From: Caldilineaceae bacterium
GTDB taxonomy: Bacteria > Chloroflexota > Anaerolineae > Caldilineales > Caldilineaceae
Direction of reading: 5' to 3'
NCBI GenBank assembly: GCA_011523365.1
Contig: WTGY01000065.1
Span: 1 to 45,093 of the forward strand
Length of the DNA: 45,093 bases
Shown: in pieces, positions 35,504 through 43,153 of the stretch
How positions within the stretch are numbered: the stretch's first letter is position 1
Layout: the number at the start of each line of letters is the position of its first letter
The notes under the pieces: model-generated
Seen by the model: only the letters and a program-made list of their open reading frames with translations
Told to the model about the DNA's origin: nothing
The model's database searches: none
Made by a program: the position numbers and the translations under genes

Positions 35504-36829
35504 ATGAACATTCTACTCATAGGTTCCGGCGCAAGGGAGCATGCCCTGGCCTGGAAGCTGGCGCAATCAAGTCACGTCGACCGGATTTACGCCGCACCCG
35601 GTAACGGCGGTACCGCAGGGACTCCCTCCTGCACAAATATCCCCGTCCCCGTTGACGACTCCCAGGCGTTACGGCGCTTTGCGCACGACAATCACGTCGA
35701 TCTGACGGTTGTAGGTCCGGAACAACCGCTCGTAGCAGGGATCGTTGACGAATTCGCTGCAGACGGACTGAAAATCTTCGGGCCCGGCAAGGCCGCTGCC
35801 CAACTCGAGGGCTCAAAAGCCTTCTCAAAGGCATTCATGAACCGCCATGGGATTCCCACCGGCTGGGCGCGTGTCTTCACAGAATTTGAATCCGCGGCAG
35901 ACTTCGTTCATGACCTGGATGACCTCCCTGTCCTCAAGGCCAGCGGTCTGGCCGCTGGCAAGGGCGTCCTCCTGCCTGACAGCCGCGCAGAAGCCGTCGA
36001 ACAACTGCGCACGATGATGGTGGGGCGCCGCTTCGGCGACGCCGGCACAACCGTCCTCGTCGAAGAGCGGCTGCACGGCCCCGAACTCTCAGTACTCGCA
36101 TTCTGCGATGGCGTGAACCTGCGACTCGTTCCCGCGGCGCAGGACCACAAGCGGCTGCTTGACGGCGATCTCGGGCCCAACACAGGCGGGATGGGAGCCT
36201 TTGCCCCGTCTCCCCTGGCAACGGAAGCAATCCTGGACGCAGTCGAGCATCAGGTTCTTCGGCCAACCCTAGCCGGCATGGCCGCCGAAGGTTCTCCCTA
36301 TCAGGGCGTCCTCTACGCGGGACTGATGCTGACGGAACGGGGCCCCATGGTCCTTGAATTCAACTGTCGCTTCGGTGACCCGGAAGCCCAGGTCATATTG
36401 CCCCTCCTCCAAAGCGACCTCGTGGAACTGATGCTGGCCTGCACCGACGGCACTCTGGCCGGCCACAACCCCGATTGGTCTGCGCAGTCCGCCGTTACCG
36501 TCGTGATGGCCTCAGGCGGCTACCCGGATGACTACCAGACCGGCAAGCCAATCCACGGCCTGCCTGAGAGTTCCGACTTCGACGGCTGCCAGCTCGTCTT
36601 TCACGCCGGGACCAAAGTAGGCGAACCGAATCGCTGTGATGACGGTGAGTACCAGCCGGCCCTCCTCACCGACGGCGGACGCGTACTCTCCGTCACCGCT
36701 ACCGGCCCCGACTTCAAGGCAGCCGTCGACAGAACCTACCGAACAGTAGAGCAGATCTGCTTCGAAGGCGCCGTCTGGCGCACCGACATAGGAATCCACG
36801 TTGCGCAGTCGCAAGAAAACTCGCCCTAG
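35504..36829 (+). CDS. purD: Phosphoribosylamine-glycine ligase (GAR synthetase)
   Basis: 441 residues, an ATP-grasp ligase joining phosphoribosylamine and glycine. MNILLIGSGAREHALAWKLAQS is the diagnostic N-terminus; VVGPEQPLVAGIVDEF, LKASGLAAGKGV and LEFNCRFGDPEAQVILPLL mark the N domain, the ATP-grasp domain and the metal site. It is about 15 residues longer than most PurD proteins. The start has no clear Shine-Dalgarno, and it lies 30 bases after purF, the enzyme that makes its unstable substrate. It is the last purine gene in the window; purM, purN, purB and purH are not here. Confidence 0.96.
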   Translation: MNILLIGSGAREHALAWKLAQSSHVDRIYAAPGNGGTAGTPSCTNIPVPVDDSQALRRFAHDNHVDLTVVGPEQPLVAGIVDEFAADGLKIFGPGKAAAQLEGSKAFSKAFMNRHGIPTGWARVFTEFESAADFVHDLDDLPVLKASGLAAGKGVLLPDSRAEAVEQLRTMMVGRRFGDAGTTVLVEERLHGPELSVLAFCDGVNLRLVPAAQDHKRLLDGDLGPNTGGMGAFAPSPLATEAILDAVEHQVLRPTLAGMAAEGSPYQGVLYAGLMLTERGPMVLEFNCRFGDPEAQVILPLLQSDLVELMLACTDGTLAGHNPDWSAQSAVTVVMASGGYPDDYQTGKPIHGLPESSDFDGCQLVFHAGTKVGEPNRCDDGEYQPALLTDGGRVLSVTATGPDFKAAVDRTYRTVEQICFEGAVWRTDIGIHVAQSQENSP

Positions 36830-36952
36830 TGGCATGATCGTCCCAGGTGCGCCTGGACCAATAGACACAACTGATCCCCCTGGACCATTTCAGAACTTCC
36901 CCTCACCACCCATTCATCACCATCCAATCAAACGGCATCGAACGGAGGCCCC

Positions 36953-38500
36953 ATGGCACTGATTCCATCAATGTTGCTCAAGCGCCTGTATACATACGCC
37001 AGCCTGCAAAATACCGAGGACGGCGTACAGTTCTCGATAAAAAACCGCCTGAGCGACGCCAGACTCACCGCCTTCCATGGCATCAGCATTGACGGCAAAG
37101 AGATCTCCAATGACGACCTGACCCTGGACTTCGGCGAAGGGCATGTGACCTCCCCCGACCAGGTAAATAGCGGCGAACCCGTGGAGTTTCCCCTGCGCAA
37201 GGAAGTGTTCATCACCGCCCGGATCCCGCCTCTCGACATGGGGAGCCATGAAATCCAAATCGGAGTCCAGACCTCTCCCTTTGGCCGCATCCAGTTCACC
37301 GTCGATGACGCCATATCCGAAAAGGTGGACGCACCCAGAATCCCCCGCGACCGCGACGACGACTACAACGAAGATATCATCAGGGCTCGCCAGGATTTTG
37401 TGAAGGACTACACGGGCCACTCACTTGAACACATCTCGCAGTACTCCTTCGATCCCCACGAAACCCAGGGCAACATCGAAAACTTCACCGGCGTGGCCCA
37501 GGTGCCTATTGGCTTTGCCGGCCCTCTCACTGTCTGCGGTGAACACGCCAAAGGCGACTTCTTGATTCCTCTTGCCACCACGGAGGGAACCCTTGTCGCC
37601 TCCTACAACCGCGGCATGAAACTGCTCAATCTGTCCGGCGGCGTAAAGTGCACCGTCGTCGCCGACGCCATGCAAAGGGCCCCCGTCTTTGTCTTTGAAG
37701 ACGCCCGCGGCGCCCGCGACTTCATCGATTGGGTGGGCAGAAACATGATCCCGATCAGAGAGGAGGCCGAAGCCACCTCCAGCGTAGCCAAACTGGACAA
37801 CATCGATCCCTACCAGTCAAACAAATTCGCCTTTCTCCGATTCAACTACCAGACAGGCGACGCTGGCGGCCAGAACATGGTGGGGCGTGCAACCTTCGCC
37901 GCCTGTTCCTGGATCCTCGATCACTACGACGGCCAGGAAATCAAGCGCTTCTACCTCGAGTCGAACTTCGCCACTGACAAAAAGGCCTCCCAGGTCAACA
38001 TCATGCGCACCCGCGGTAAGCGCGTCACCGCCGAAGCGGTCATACCCCGTGACGTACTCATCCAGAACATGCGCGTCCAGCCCGAGCAGCTCTTCTACCA
38101 CTACGGCGTCGCCAATATCGGCTCCATACTCGCAGGCGTCAACAACAACGGCCTCCACTCCGCCAACGCCATCACCGCCATCTTCATCGCCACCGGCCAG
38201 GACGTGGCCAACGTGTCCGAATCGTCTGCCGGCATCATCTACGTCGAACTGACCGACGACAAGGATCTCTACATCTCGATTACCATCCCATCCCTCATCG
38301 TCGCCACCTACGGCGGCGGCACCGCCTTGCCGACGCAGCGGGAGAGTCTAGAGCTGTTGGGCTGCAGCGGCAGAGGAAAAGTCAAAAAATTCGCCGAAAT
38401 AGTCGCCGGCACCGTCCTGGCCGGAGAGCTCTCCCTCGCCGCCGCCATCAGCTCCCTCGACTGGGTCAGCAGCCACGAAGAGTACGGCCGCAATCGCTAA
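36953..38500 (+). CDS. Class I hydroxymethylglutaryl-CoA reductase with an N-terminal extra domain
   Basis: 515 residues. It reduces HMG-CoA to mevalonate with NADPH, committing carbon to isoprenoids. The catalytic core starts near residue 145 and all four catalytic residues are present: Glu211 in ATTEGTLVAS, Lys343 in SNFATDKKAS, Asp417 in ATGQDVANVSESSAG and His508 in VSSHEEYGRNR. These motifs are of class I (eukaryote/archaea-like), not the class II type. Residues 1-125 (IPSMLLKRLYTYASLQNTEDG..., beta-rich, ending FGRIQFTVDDAI) form a soluble domain not found in classical enzymes and without membrane segments. ATG 36953 has GGAGG 5 bases upstream. It follows purD by 123 bases; no other mevalonate gene is near. 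Confidence 0.93.
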   Translation: MALIPSMLLKRLYTYASLQNTEDGVQFSIKNRLSDARLTAFHGISIDGKEISNDDLTLDFGEGHVTSPDQVNSGEPVEFPLRKEVFITARIPPLDMGSHEIQIGVQTSPFGRIQFTVDDAISEKVDAPRIPRDRDDDYNEDIIRARQDFVKDYTGHSLEHISQYSFDPHETQGNIENFTGVAQVPIGFAGPLTVCGEHAKGDFLIPLATTEGTLVASYNRGMKLLNLSGGVKCTVVADAMQRAPVFVFEDARGARDFIDWVGRNMIPIREEAEATSSVAKLDNIDPYQSNKFAFLRFNYQTGDAGGQNMVGRATFAACSWILDHYDGQEIKRFYLESNFATDKKASQVNIMRTRGKRVTAEAVIPRDVLIQNMRVQPEQLFYHYGVANIGSILAGVNNNGLHSANAITAIFIATGQDVANVSESSAGIIYVELTDDKDLYISITIPSLIVATYGGGTALPTQRESLELLGCSGRGKVKKFAEIVAGTVLAGELSLAAAISSLDWVSSHEEYGRNR

Positions 38501-38566
38501 AGCGAAAATCCGTGAAACGATCCCACCGCACCACCTTCCGAAACGAAAGATTGAGAATCTGAGGCT

Positions 38567-38803
38567 TCCGTCGTTGTGGTCGCTGCCCTGCTGTGGCAGG
38601 TAGTCGGCCCAGCCGAGCAGCTTGAAGAGGGGGCGGATCAGCTTCATCTCGCTGGAGGCCTCGTTGATGGAGTGGAAGCTGGAGGCCTCTTCGAGGAGGG
38701 TGAGGGCCAGGGCGAGAAAGGAGTCGAGGTCTGCGGGCCGGGACAAGGACTCCTGCCAAGAGGCGGTGTGTAGAATGTCATCTTCAAGAAAAATGGCTGG
38801 CAA
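38567..38803 (-). pseudogene. N-terminal remnant of an Eco57I-like restriction-modification methylase
   Basis: About 79 residues on the minus strand, including RPADLDSFLALALTLLEEAS, FHSINEASSEMKLIRPLFK and LLGWADYLPQQGSDHN. I recognise this, from memory, as the N-terminus of large Eco57I-type adenine methylase/restriction fusion proteins, where the next residues normally read (E)DIPDLLLF. Here homology stops after Gln-Gly-Ser-Asp-His-Asn, and the frame runs on without family likeness into the 3' end of the HMG-CoA reductase gene. So the original gene of perhaps a thousand codons has lost nearly everything after its start. No other part of it is seen nearby. Confidence 0.6.
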
Positions 38804-38992
38804 AAAGACGGCCAGGCATTATGAAAGGAAAGTAATGGGGGCCAGCGATTCTACCACAGTGACTCTAGAAGTGAGAATCATCAATTTCTGTGAACTATTG
38901 TACGACGGCTTCAATTCTCACTCTCTGAAACGGCGTTCTTTTGGATGGTCGGCAACCGACACTTCGGAAGAAGATTGAACCCAGTCCGACAA
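38804..38992. other. Gene-free stretch at the left edge of the accessory island
   Basis: It is AT-richer than the purine cluster. No open frame has coding character. It holds TGGGGGCCAGCGATT (38836-38850), 13 of 15 bases identical to the tRNA-Gln end at 43083-43097. Confidence 0.4.
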
Positions 38993-39008
38993 GCCGGTCC
39001 GAACCGGC
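38993..39008 (-). terminator. Hairpin after the KAP NTPase gene
   Basis: GCCGGT and ACCGGC flank four bases, 10 bases past the stop codon of the minus-strand NTPase gene. The T-run is poor (TTGTCGG), so termination is only likely, not sure. Confidence 0.45.
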
Positions 39009-39018
39009 GACTCTTAAC

Positions 39019-40494
39019 TTACAGTCTAATCAGGCCCAATAGGGTATCGAGTGTGCTGATTCCACTTCCATGAAGAGTATCAAACTCCATTCCAGGTGTT
39101 ACTGCAAGAGCGGAAATCTCGTCAGAATCCATCATCCCGAGCAACCTTTCAGCCCTACGTTTTCCCTCTGATTTAGTCTTGTCAGAGAGCAACTCAGGGC
39201 AAGTTAGAGCCTTACCTTGCAACTTAAGACTCAGTTGGTCAACTGCAGACCCCTCCCCCCTGGCGTACCCGGGTATGTGTCCTTCCAACTTGTACAGAAT
39301 TGCCTCTATGACATCGAGCCAACCGTCAGGGTCACGGGTGTATGTCGGTGGCGGCTTATGCTCGAAGACAAAATTCATGACTTCGCTGGCGCGTCGCTGA
39401 CCCAGAAGGAACTGGCGATACAACAGAGGGTCCTTATGGGCAAGCGCGATGAGAAAGGCAAGCAGGAAAGGATACATGACTATGGAAAAAAGGCGGCCTT
39501 GCGCTGACAAGGCCATCAATCTGACGCAACTCTCGATGTCCCTAAGGGAAAGATCAAACCTGGCGCAAAGGTCTGGAAACTCTTCGGTCCACACGTGGTA
39601 TTTTACATCGGGCCACTTGTAAACTGAAGTCGAGTCCTCCCAACTGAGGAGGTTTTCCAATTGATAATTTCGCATCAAATTCCTACAGAAGTGAGCTTTG
39701 TCAGGCCTCTGAAGGGGAAACTCCAAATCAAAAAACTTTCGCAGATAAACGTCTGCATCGATTCCACCGTAAACCGATTTCAAAGATTCGCAGAGTTCAT
39801 CCCGATTGACGCCCAAGACAAAGACGATATTTGGAACATCGAAAATGTGCTTGACACGCTCCAAGAGTTCGATTGCGAAGGTCGGGCGACATCGGTCGAG
39901 TTCGTCGATGATGAAAACCAATGGACGCTCTGTCTCTTCCTCGACAACGGTAGAGAGTTTCTTCAGTTGCTCCCTCAATCGCTCTTTTGCCTCTCGCTGG
40001 TCCGTATACTTTTGTAGAATGTCCGTACGATTCGATTCTCTCAAGACACGATGAAAATCAAAGTGGAACAACCTTGAGGTCCAAGCCATGGCCGCCTCTT
40101 TGACCAATGCTAAAGCGAAAGGCCGTGCCGCTCTTACCAGTTTCTTGAATCTGTTCTCTTTGAAGTGCTCGAATAATTGGCCGACGATGGCGAGAAAGGG
40201 GTCGTCGCAGAAGTCGTCTTCCCAAGCATTGTAGTATATGGAGCGGAAGCCTTCGCTCTCCAAGTCACTTTGCCAACGTCGTAACAAAAAGGTCTTTCCT
40301 GTTCCCCATTTCCCATCGATACCGACCAAGAGCGACGCTCGCTGGTTGCGGATGAGATTTGTCAGCCTTTCGGCAATCTCCTTGCGACCCAGCAAATCGT
40401 CCCGCCAAGGTTCTTCCGACGAAACTTCTTTTTCGGAAAGCTTTAGTGGCACAGTTTCCGACGGATTGACCCGAGCCGAATCGTCATCACTCAT
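39019..40494 (-). CDS. KAP family P-loop NTPase
   Basis: 491 residues from ATG 40494 (GGGAAG 8 bases upstream; the frame is open to 40596 without a ribosome site). KAP NTPases are STAND-like P-loop proteins, often membrane-associated; members such as plasmid F PifA exclude phages. Walker A is GKWGTGKT (61-68) in SLLVGIDGKWGTGKTFLLRRW, and the KAP-type Walker B is PLVFIIDELDRCRPTFAIELLE (191-212) followed by NIVFVLGVNRDEL. FYNAWEDDF-like YYNAWEDDFCDDP after Walker A is also typical. A hydrophobic segment near 124-140 and another at 334-351 (FSIVMYPFLLAFLIALA) could touch membrane. The reading frame at 40496-40828 ends one base before this start. DNA is AT-richer than the housekeeping genes, suggesting transfer. 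Confidence 0.85.
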   Translation of the reverse strand: MSDDDSARVNPSETVPLKLSEKEVSSEEPWRDDLLGRKEIAERLTNLIRNQRASLLVGIDGKWGTGKTFLLRRWQSDLESEGFRSIYYNAWEDDFCDDPFLAIVGQLFEHFKENRFKKLVRAARPFALALVKEAAMAWTSRLFHFDFHRVLRESNRTDILQKYTDQREAKERLREQLKKLSTVVEEETERPLVFIIDELDRCRPTFAIELLERVKHIFDVPNIVFVLGVNRDELCESLKSVYGGIDADVYLRKFFDLEFPLQRPDKAHFCRNLMRNYQLENLLSWEDSTSVYKWPDVKYHVWTEEFPDLCARFDLSLRDIESCVRLMALSAQGRLFSIVMYPFLLAFLIALAHKDPLLYRQFLLGQRRASEVMNFVFEHKPPPTYTRDPDGWLDVIEAILYKLEGHIPGYARGEGSAVDQLSLKLQGKALTCPELLSDKTKSEGKRRAERLLGMMDSDEISALAVTPGMEFDTLHGSGISTLDTLLGLIRL

Positions 40495-40495
40495 T

Positions 40496-40828
40496 TCAGC
40501 TTCCCGCCCCATACACGAAAAGTAGCGAATCGATCTGCCAAGTTTTCGAGCCGTACAACCTCCAAGGCACACCATATGATCGCCTGACCCCTCCAAGACG
40601 GGGGAGGGCGTCCGGTTCTACGGTCGAAGCAGGGTTGACCTCGGATTCCAGAATAACAGGACCTTCAGGAATTTGGTCGTTGATGTCTGGCTGCTTGCCC
40701 TCAGTAATAGTCTCAGCAACTGCTGGAAGGCTGCAATTTTCCCAGAGAAAACGAGCCAGCGAGTCGTTGAAAATGCTTTCGTGATTTCGGTCCGAATTTG
40801 AGGCGTCTAGCAAATTGCACGCTTCCAC
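40496..40828 (-). pseudogene. Fragment resembling the N-terminus of an N-6 DNA methylase
   Basis: 110 codons, minus strand. SIFNDSLARFLWEN, then TEGKQPDINDQIPEGPVILESEVNPASTVEPDALPRLG, resembles the nuclease-like N-terminal part (FNDAL...GGGRPDI...VVVE.E..PA.TVE.DA..RLG) that I recall from some large adenine methylases. After RLG the frame loses likeness. There is no ribosome site at the GTG 40828, so the true start is probably lost. Its TGA ends one base before the ATG of the KAP gene, so translation of the fragment would be coupled to the NTPase. It could instead be a small intact gene. Confidence 0.45.
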
Positions 40829-40960
40829 ACAGTACGATTTCCACAGGTTGGTTCACTCAGAGAACAAGATTCCTTAGAGGTCTTGGTTCCTAGGATCCTC
40901 TCGTCGAGGACTTAGCCAGTCAAGTCCTGACCAGACATTGGGATTTTCCTGTCGGATTCA

Positions 40961-41476
40961 CTACGAACGGTTCATGAATCCACTGCTAAAGGCGATAGTG
41001 GTTTTGCACCGAGGACACTTGAGTTGGTCCATTCGGTAAGGACTGTGACTTCGTTCTTGATGCATTAGAGTCTTTCTTGCATTCTCTGGGCACGTTGGGC
41101 AAATGAAGTGGCGGGGTTCATCGTGGCAGACGTAATCGTCTTTGAGGCATAGAGCATGTCCAGCCGGTCCGACTTGCTTAAGAAAATACCGTTGCCTTTC
41201 TTGTTCCCAATCGCCTTGTTGCCTTAATTCCTCTTCAAGTTCACGAATGCGAGCAGACAACTTAGCTTGAGCTGACTGAGCTTCTATCGCGGCCAGTTGG
41301 GCCGTTGTGACTATCTCCAAGAGCTCGCTGTATTCAATGCCAGAGAATTCACTTTTGCCGCCGGTAGACTTCTTCCCTGAAAATGCACTTACCAGACTTG
41401 AAAGGCTCTGGGCCACTTTGGCATAAGGCTCGACTGCTTGACCCACTTCAGAAACAGTGTTTACTATGTCATCCAT
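40961..41476 (-). CDS. Coiled-coil and zinc-ribbon protein of unknown function
   Basis: 171 residues, GGGAG 8 bases before ATG 41476. Residues 1-45 look like a small helical, weakly amphipathic region (VGQAVEPYAKVAQSLSSLVSAF); 50-105 form a likely coiled coil (IRELEEELRQQGDWEQERQRY); the C-terminus is a zinc ribbon with Cys126-Cys129 (CPTC) and Cys154-Cys157 (CPRC), plus Cys110, Cys117 and several histidines. I have seen the pattern ELEEE...W...K.RY.L, then HW.C..C, then CP.C in many uncharacterised mobile-element proteins; no function is known to me. It lies 65 bases downstream of the deoxyribosyltransferase-like gene on the same strand, so the pair is likely an operon. Confidence 0.8.
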   Translation of the reverse strand: MDDIVNTVSEVGQAVEPYAKVAQSLSSLVSAFSGKKSTGGKSEFSGIEYSELLEIVTTAQLAAIEAQSAQAKLSARIRELEEELRQQGDWEQERQRYFLKQVGPAGHALCLKDDYVCHDEPRHFICPTCPENARKTLMHQERSHSPYRMDQLKCPRCKTTIAFSSGFMNRS

Positions 41477-41541
41477 AGTGACAACTCCCGTTATGACTTT
41501 ACCAGCTCAAAATGGCTCTTCTATCAGGTCCGATTCTGACC

Positions 41542-42558
41542 CTAGTCTCTATTGCTTACACCTCGAAGAGGGCCTTGTCCTACTCTGGCGCGAATCCTGG
41601 TAGCAAGGTCCTTTCGCAACTCATCTGGTGTGTCCCACTCGATATGGAAGAACTGTCTGGTATCAAATGCGAGGTGTTTCATCCTGTCCTTCCGACACGA
41701 ATACAAGACTGGTAGCCCCAGACCCTCAGCAAGTCCGGCTTCGAAGTATACACCGCCTCTCGCCCCGTCATCTCCCTGTGTCATGTCCGCAACTAGAAAA
41801 CGGGAACGACGGATTTCAGCAAAGATTTCATCATCAATCTTCTTTACATCCATTTTCAAGTCTATCCTTAGCGATTTGTAGCCAGCTTCATCTATAGCAG
41901 GTTTTATTCCTTTACTATAGGCATCGTCCATTTCCTCTGAGAACCACATGGCAACGAATGCTTGTGTGCTATCGGGAGCGGTATTTGCTTCCTCGATGAA
42001 ACCGTAACCATTGACGGTTACAACAGCTCCATGCCTCTTAGTCGCGACTGATGAACGGTCAATAATCTCTATAAGTCCTCGGCTACTCAAGTATTTCAGA
42101 AGGTAAGAGATTTCGCTCCACTGAGTCGATTCAGACCATGCATACGCCTGACCGTCCTCATCATTGACATCAACTTCGTCCCCTGCGCTCTTCGTCTGAT
42201 CTACTAGGAATCGCAGAAGCCTTTCTCCTCGTATGGACACAGACATTGGATTCTGTTCGTCCGACAGCCTGAACGAATTGGCAATTTCCCAGGTGATAAC
42301 TGGCTCAATGATTCCATGCCTCCTCTGATCGACTAGCCATGTCGTAAGTCTGGCTTTTGCGTCCGCAGAAAGCGCCTTTTGAATCCGAATAAGGTGATCG
42401 GCTGCTAAGGCCAATCTGTAAGGTCCACCTGCCCTCGTGGATACTATCAGGGCATCGACGTCTATAACCGGCAAACCTGTTCCCGGGTGAGTCCGTGCCG
42501 CTTGAATCGATGCTCCGTATCCGTCACCCCAAATGGGACATTCATAATAGTTCTGCAC
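41542..42558 (-). CDS. Protein with C-terminal nucleoside-deoxyribosyltransferase/TIR-like domain
   Basis: 338 residues. Residues 199-327 show the pattern of the deoxyribosyltransferase-like Rossmann fold, related in shape to TIR domains: FVAMWFSEEMDDAY at 201-214, then GYKSLRID at 226-233, KIDDEIFAEIRRSRFLVADMT at 240-260, GGVYFEAGLAEGLGLPVLY at 268-286 with the candidate catalytic Glu273, and FDTRQFFHIEW. Enzymes of this fold split N-glycosidic bonds of nucleosides or NAD. Residues 145-190 (WSEISYLLKYLSSRGLIEIID...VNGYGFIEE) resemble a winged helix. Residues 1-140 are not recognised; they start with Cys and Asp-rich segments. The GTG 42558 start has AAAGGA about 12 bases upstream. It is the first of two minus-strand island genes. 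Confidence 0.75.
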   Translation of the reverse strand: MQNYYECPIWGDGYGASIQAARTHPGTGLPVIDVDALIVSTRAGGPYRLALAADHLIRIQKALSADAKARLTTWLVDQRRHGIIEPVITWEIANSFRLSDEQNPMSVSIRGERLLRFLVDQTKSAGDEVDVNDEDGQAYAWSESTQWSEISYLLKYLSSRGLIEIIDRSSVATKRHGAVVTVNGYGFIEEANTAPDSTQAFVAMWFSEEMDDAYSKGIKPAIDEAGYKSLRIDLKMDVKKIDDEIFAEIRRSRFLVADMTQGDDGARGGVYFEAGLAEGLGLPVLYSCRKDRMKHLAFDTRQFFHIEWDTPDELRKDLATRIRARVGQGPLRGVSNRD

Positions 42559-42711
42559 TGTAGCTATTGTGTCCTTTCGTCAATTAGCCAGACGGCAACT
42601 TGAAGACAATCTGGTGTTACGCGGGGCAATTTATGGTGTTTGCACGCATAGGCGACCAGTGATAGAGTCCATGATCCAACCTTCGGACACTGAATCCGAA
42701 AGGTGGGCCGA

Positions 42712-42880
42712 ATGGCGAAGAAGATTGCACAGATACAGTTCACCCAGCAGCAGCTTGAGCAACTGGATGACCTGTAACGCCAGACCGGCCTGAACCGCAC
42801 CTAGCTCGTTCGCCGACCGGCCGACCCTTGCATTCTCCAGATCAGAGAACACGGTCATATGTCGCCCATGAACCCTATAC
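42712..42880 (+). pseudogene. Ribbon-helix-helix (CopG-like) gene with two in-frame stops
   Basis: From ATG 42712 the frame reads MAKKIAQIQFTQQQLEQLDD-L, stop (TAA), RQTGLNRT, stop (TAG), LVRRPAD. With the stops replaced by amino acids this is a typical ribbon-helix-helix DNA-binding domain (FT..QLEQLD.L...TGLNRTELVRRA.D) of the CopG/antitoxin kind. Other genes in the window end in TAA and TAG, so recoding is unlikely and the gene is dead. It is on the plus strand, opposite to the other island genes. No toxin partner is seen. Confidence 0.65.
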
Positions 42881-42965
42881 CGTCGGCTGGCACGAGAGAG
42901 GTTTGCTAACTGTAACAATCCGAATCGTCTGTCTCTCTTTGAGCCTACGGTGCTTTCAGTTCCCC

Positions 42966-43003
42966 AAAACACACGACCGCCGCCAAACCTATGGCGGCGG
43001 TCA
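42966..43003 (-). terminator. Intrinsic terminator of tRNA-Gln
   Basis: GACCGCCGCC (42976-42985) pairs perfectly with GGCGGCGGTC (42994-43003) around eight bases. Read on the minus strand it is followed by GTGTGTTTTGG. It lies about 80 bases downstream of the tRNA. Confidence 0.65.
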
Positions 43004-43081
43004 TTAAGCTATGGACGATCCCGCTCACTGTCGGTTGCAGTCCCAGCCCTTTCACAACCCAATAGCAAAACAAAACTCTAA

Positions 43082-43153
43082 CTGGGGGACAGGGATTTGA
43101 ACCCCGATCACCTGATCCAGAGTCAGGCGTTTTGCCGATTAAACTATCCCCCA
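43082..43153 (-). tRNA. tRNA-Gln (CUG)
   Basis: 72 bases on the minus strand. Acceptor stem TGGGGGA/TCCCCCA, discriminator G. The anticodon arm is CCTGA-CTCTGGA-TCAGG with anticodon CTG, and the T-arm is CGGGG-TTCAAAT-CCCTG. CCA is not encoded. Its 3' end faces the accessory island, the usual geometry for integration at a tRNA gene. Confidence 0.93.

Noticed and set aside
38622..38978. Plus-strand frame of 118 codons opposite the methylase remnant
   Set aside because: It is Arg/Ser-rich antisense of the remnant on its first half and has no family likeness or ribosome site.
42712..42880. Stop-codon recoding in the ribbon-helix-helix frame
   Set aside because: Both TAA and TAG would have to be read through, yet normal genes in the window end with these codons.
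42564..42972. Minus-strand frames of 78 and 113 codons upstream of the effector gene
   Set aside because: They are antisense to the ribbon-helix-helix pseudogene and have no recognisable domain or ribosome site.
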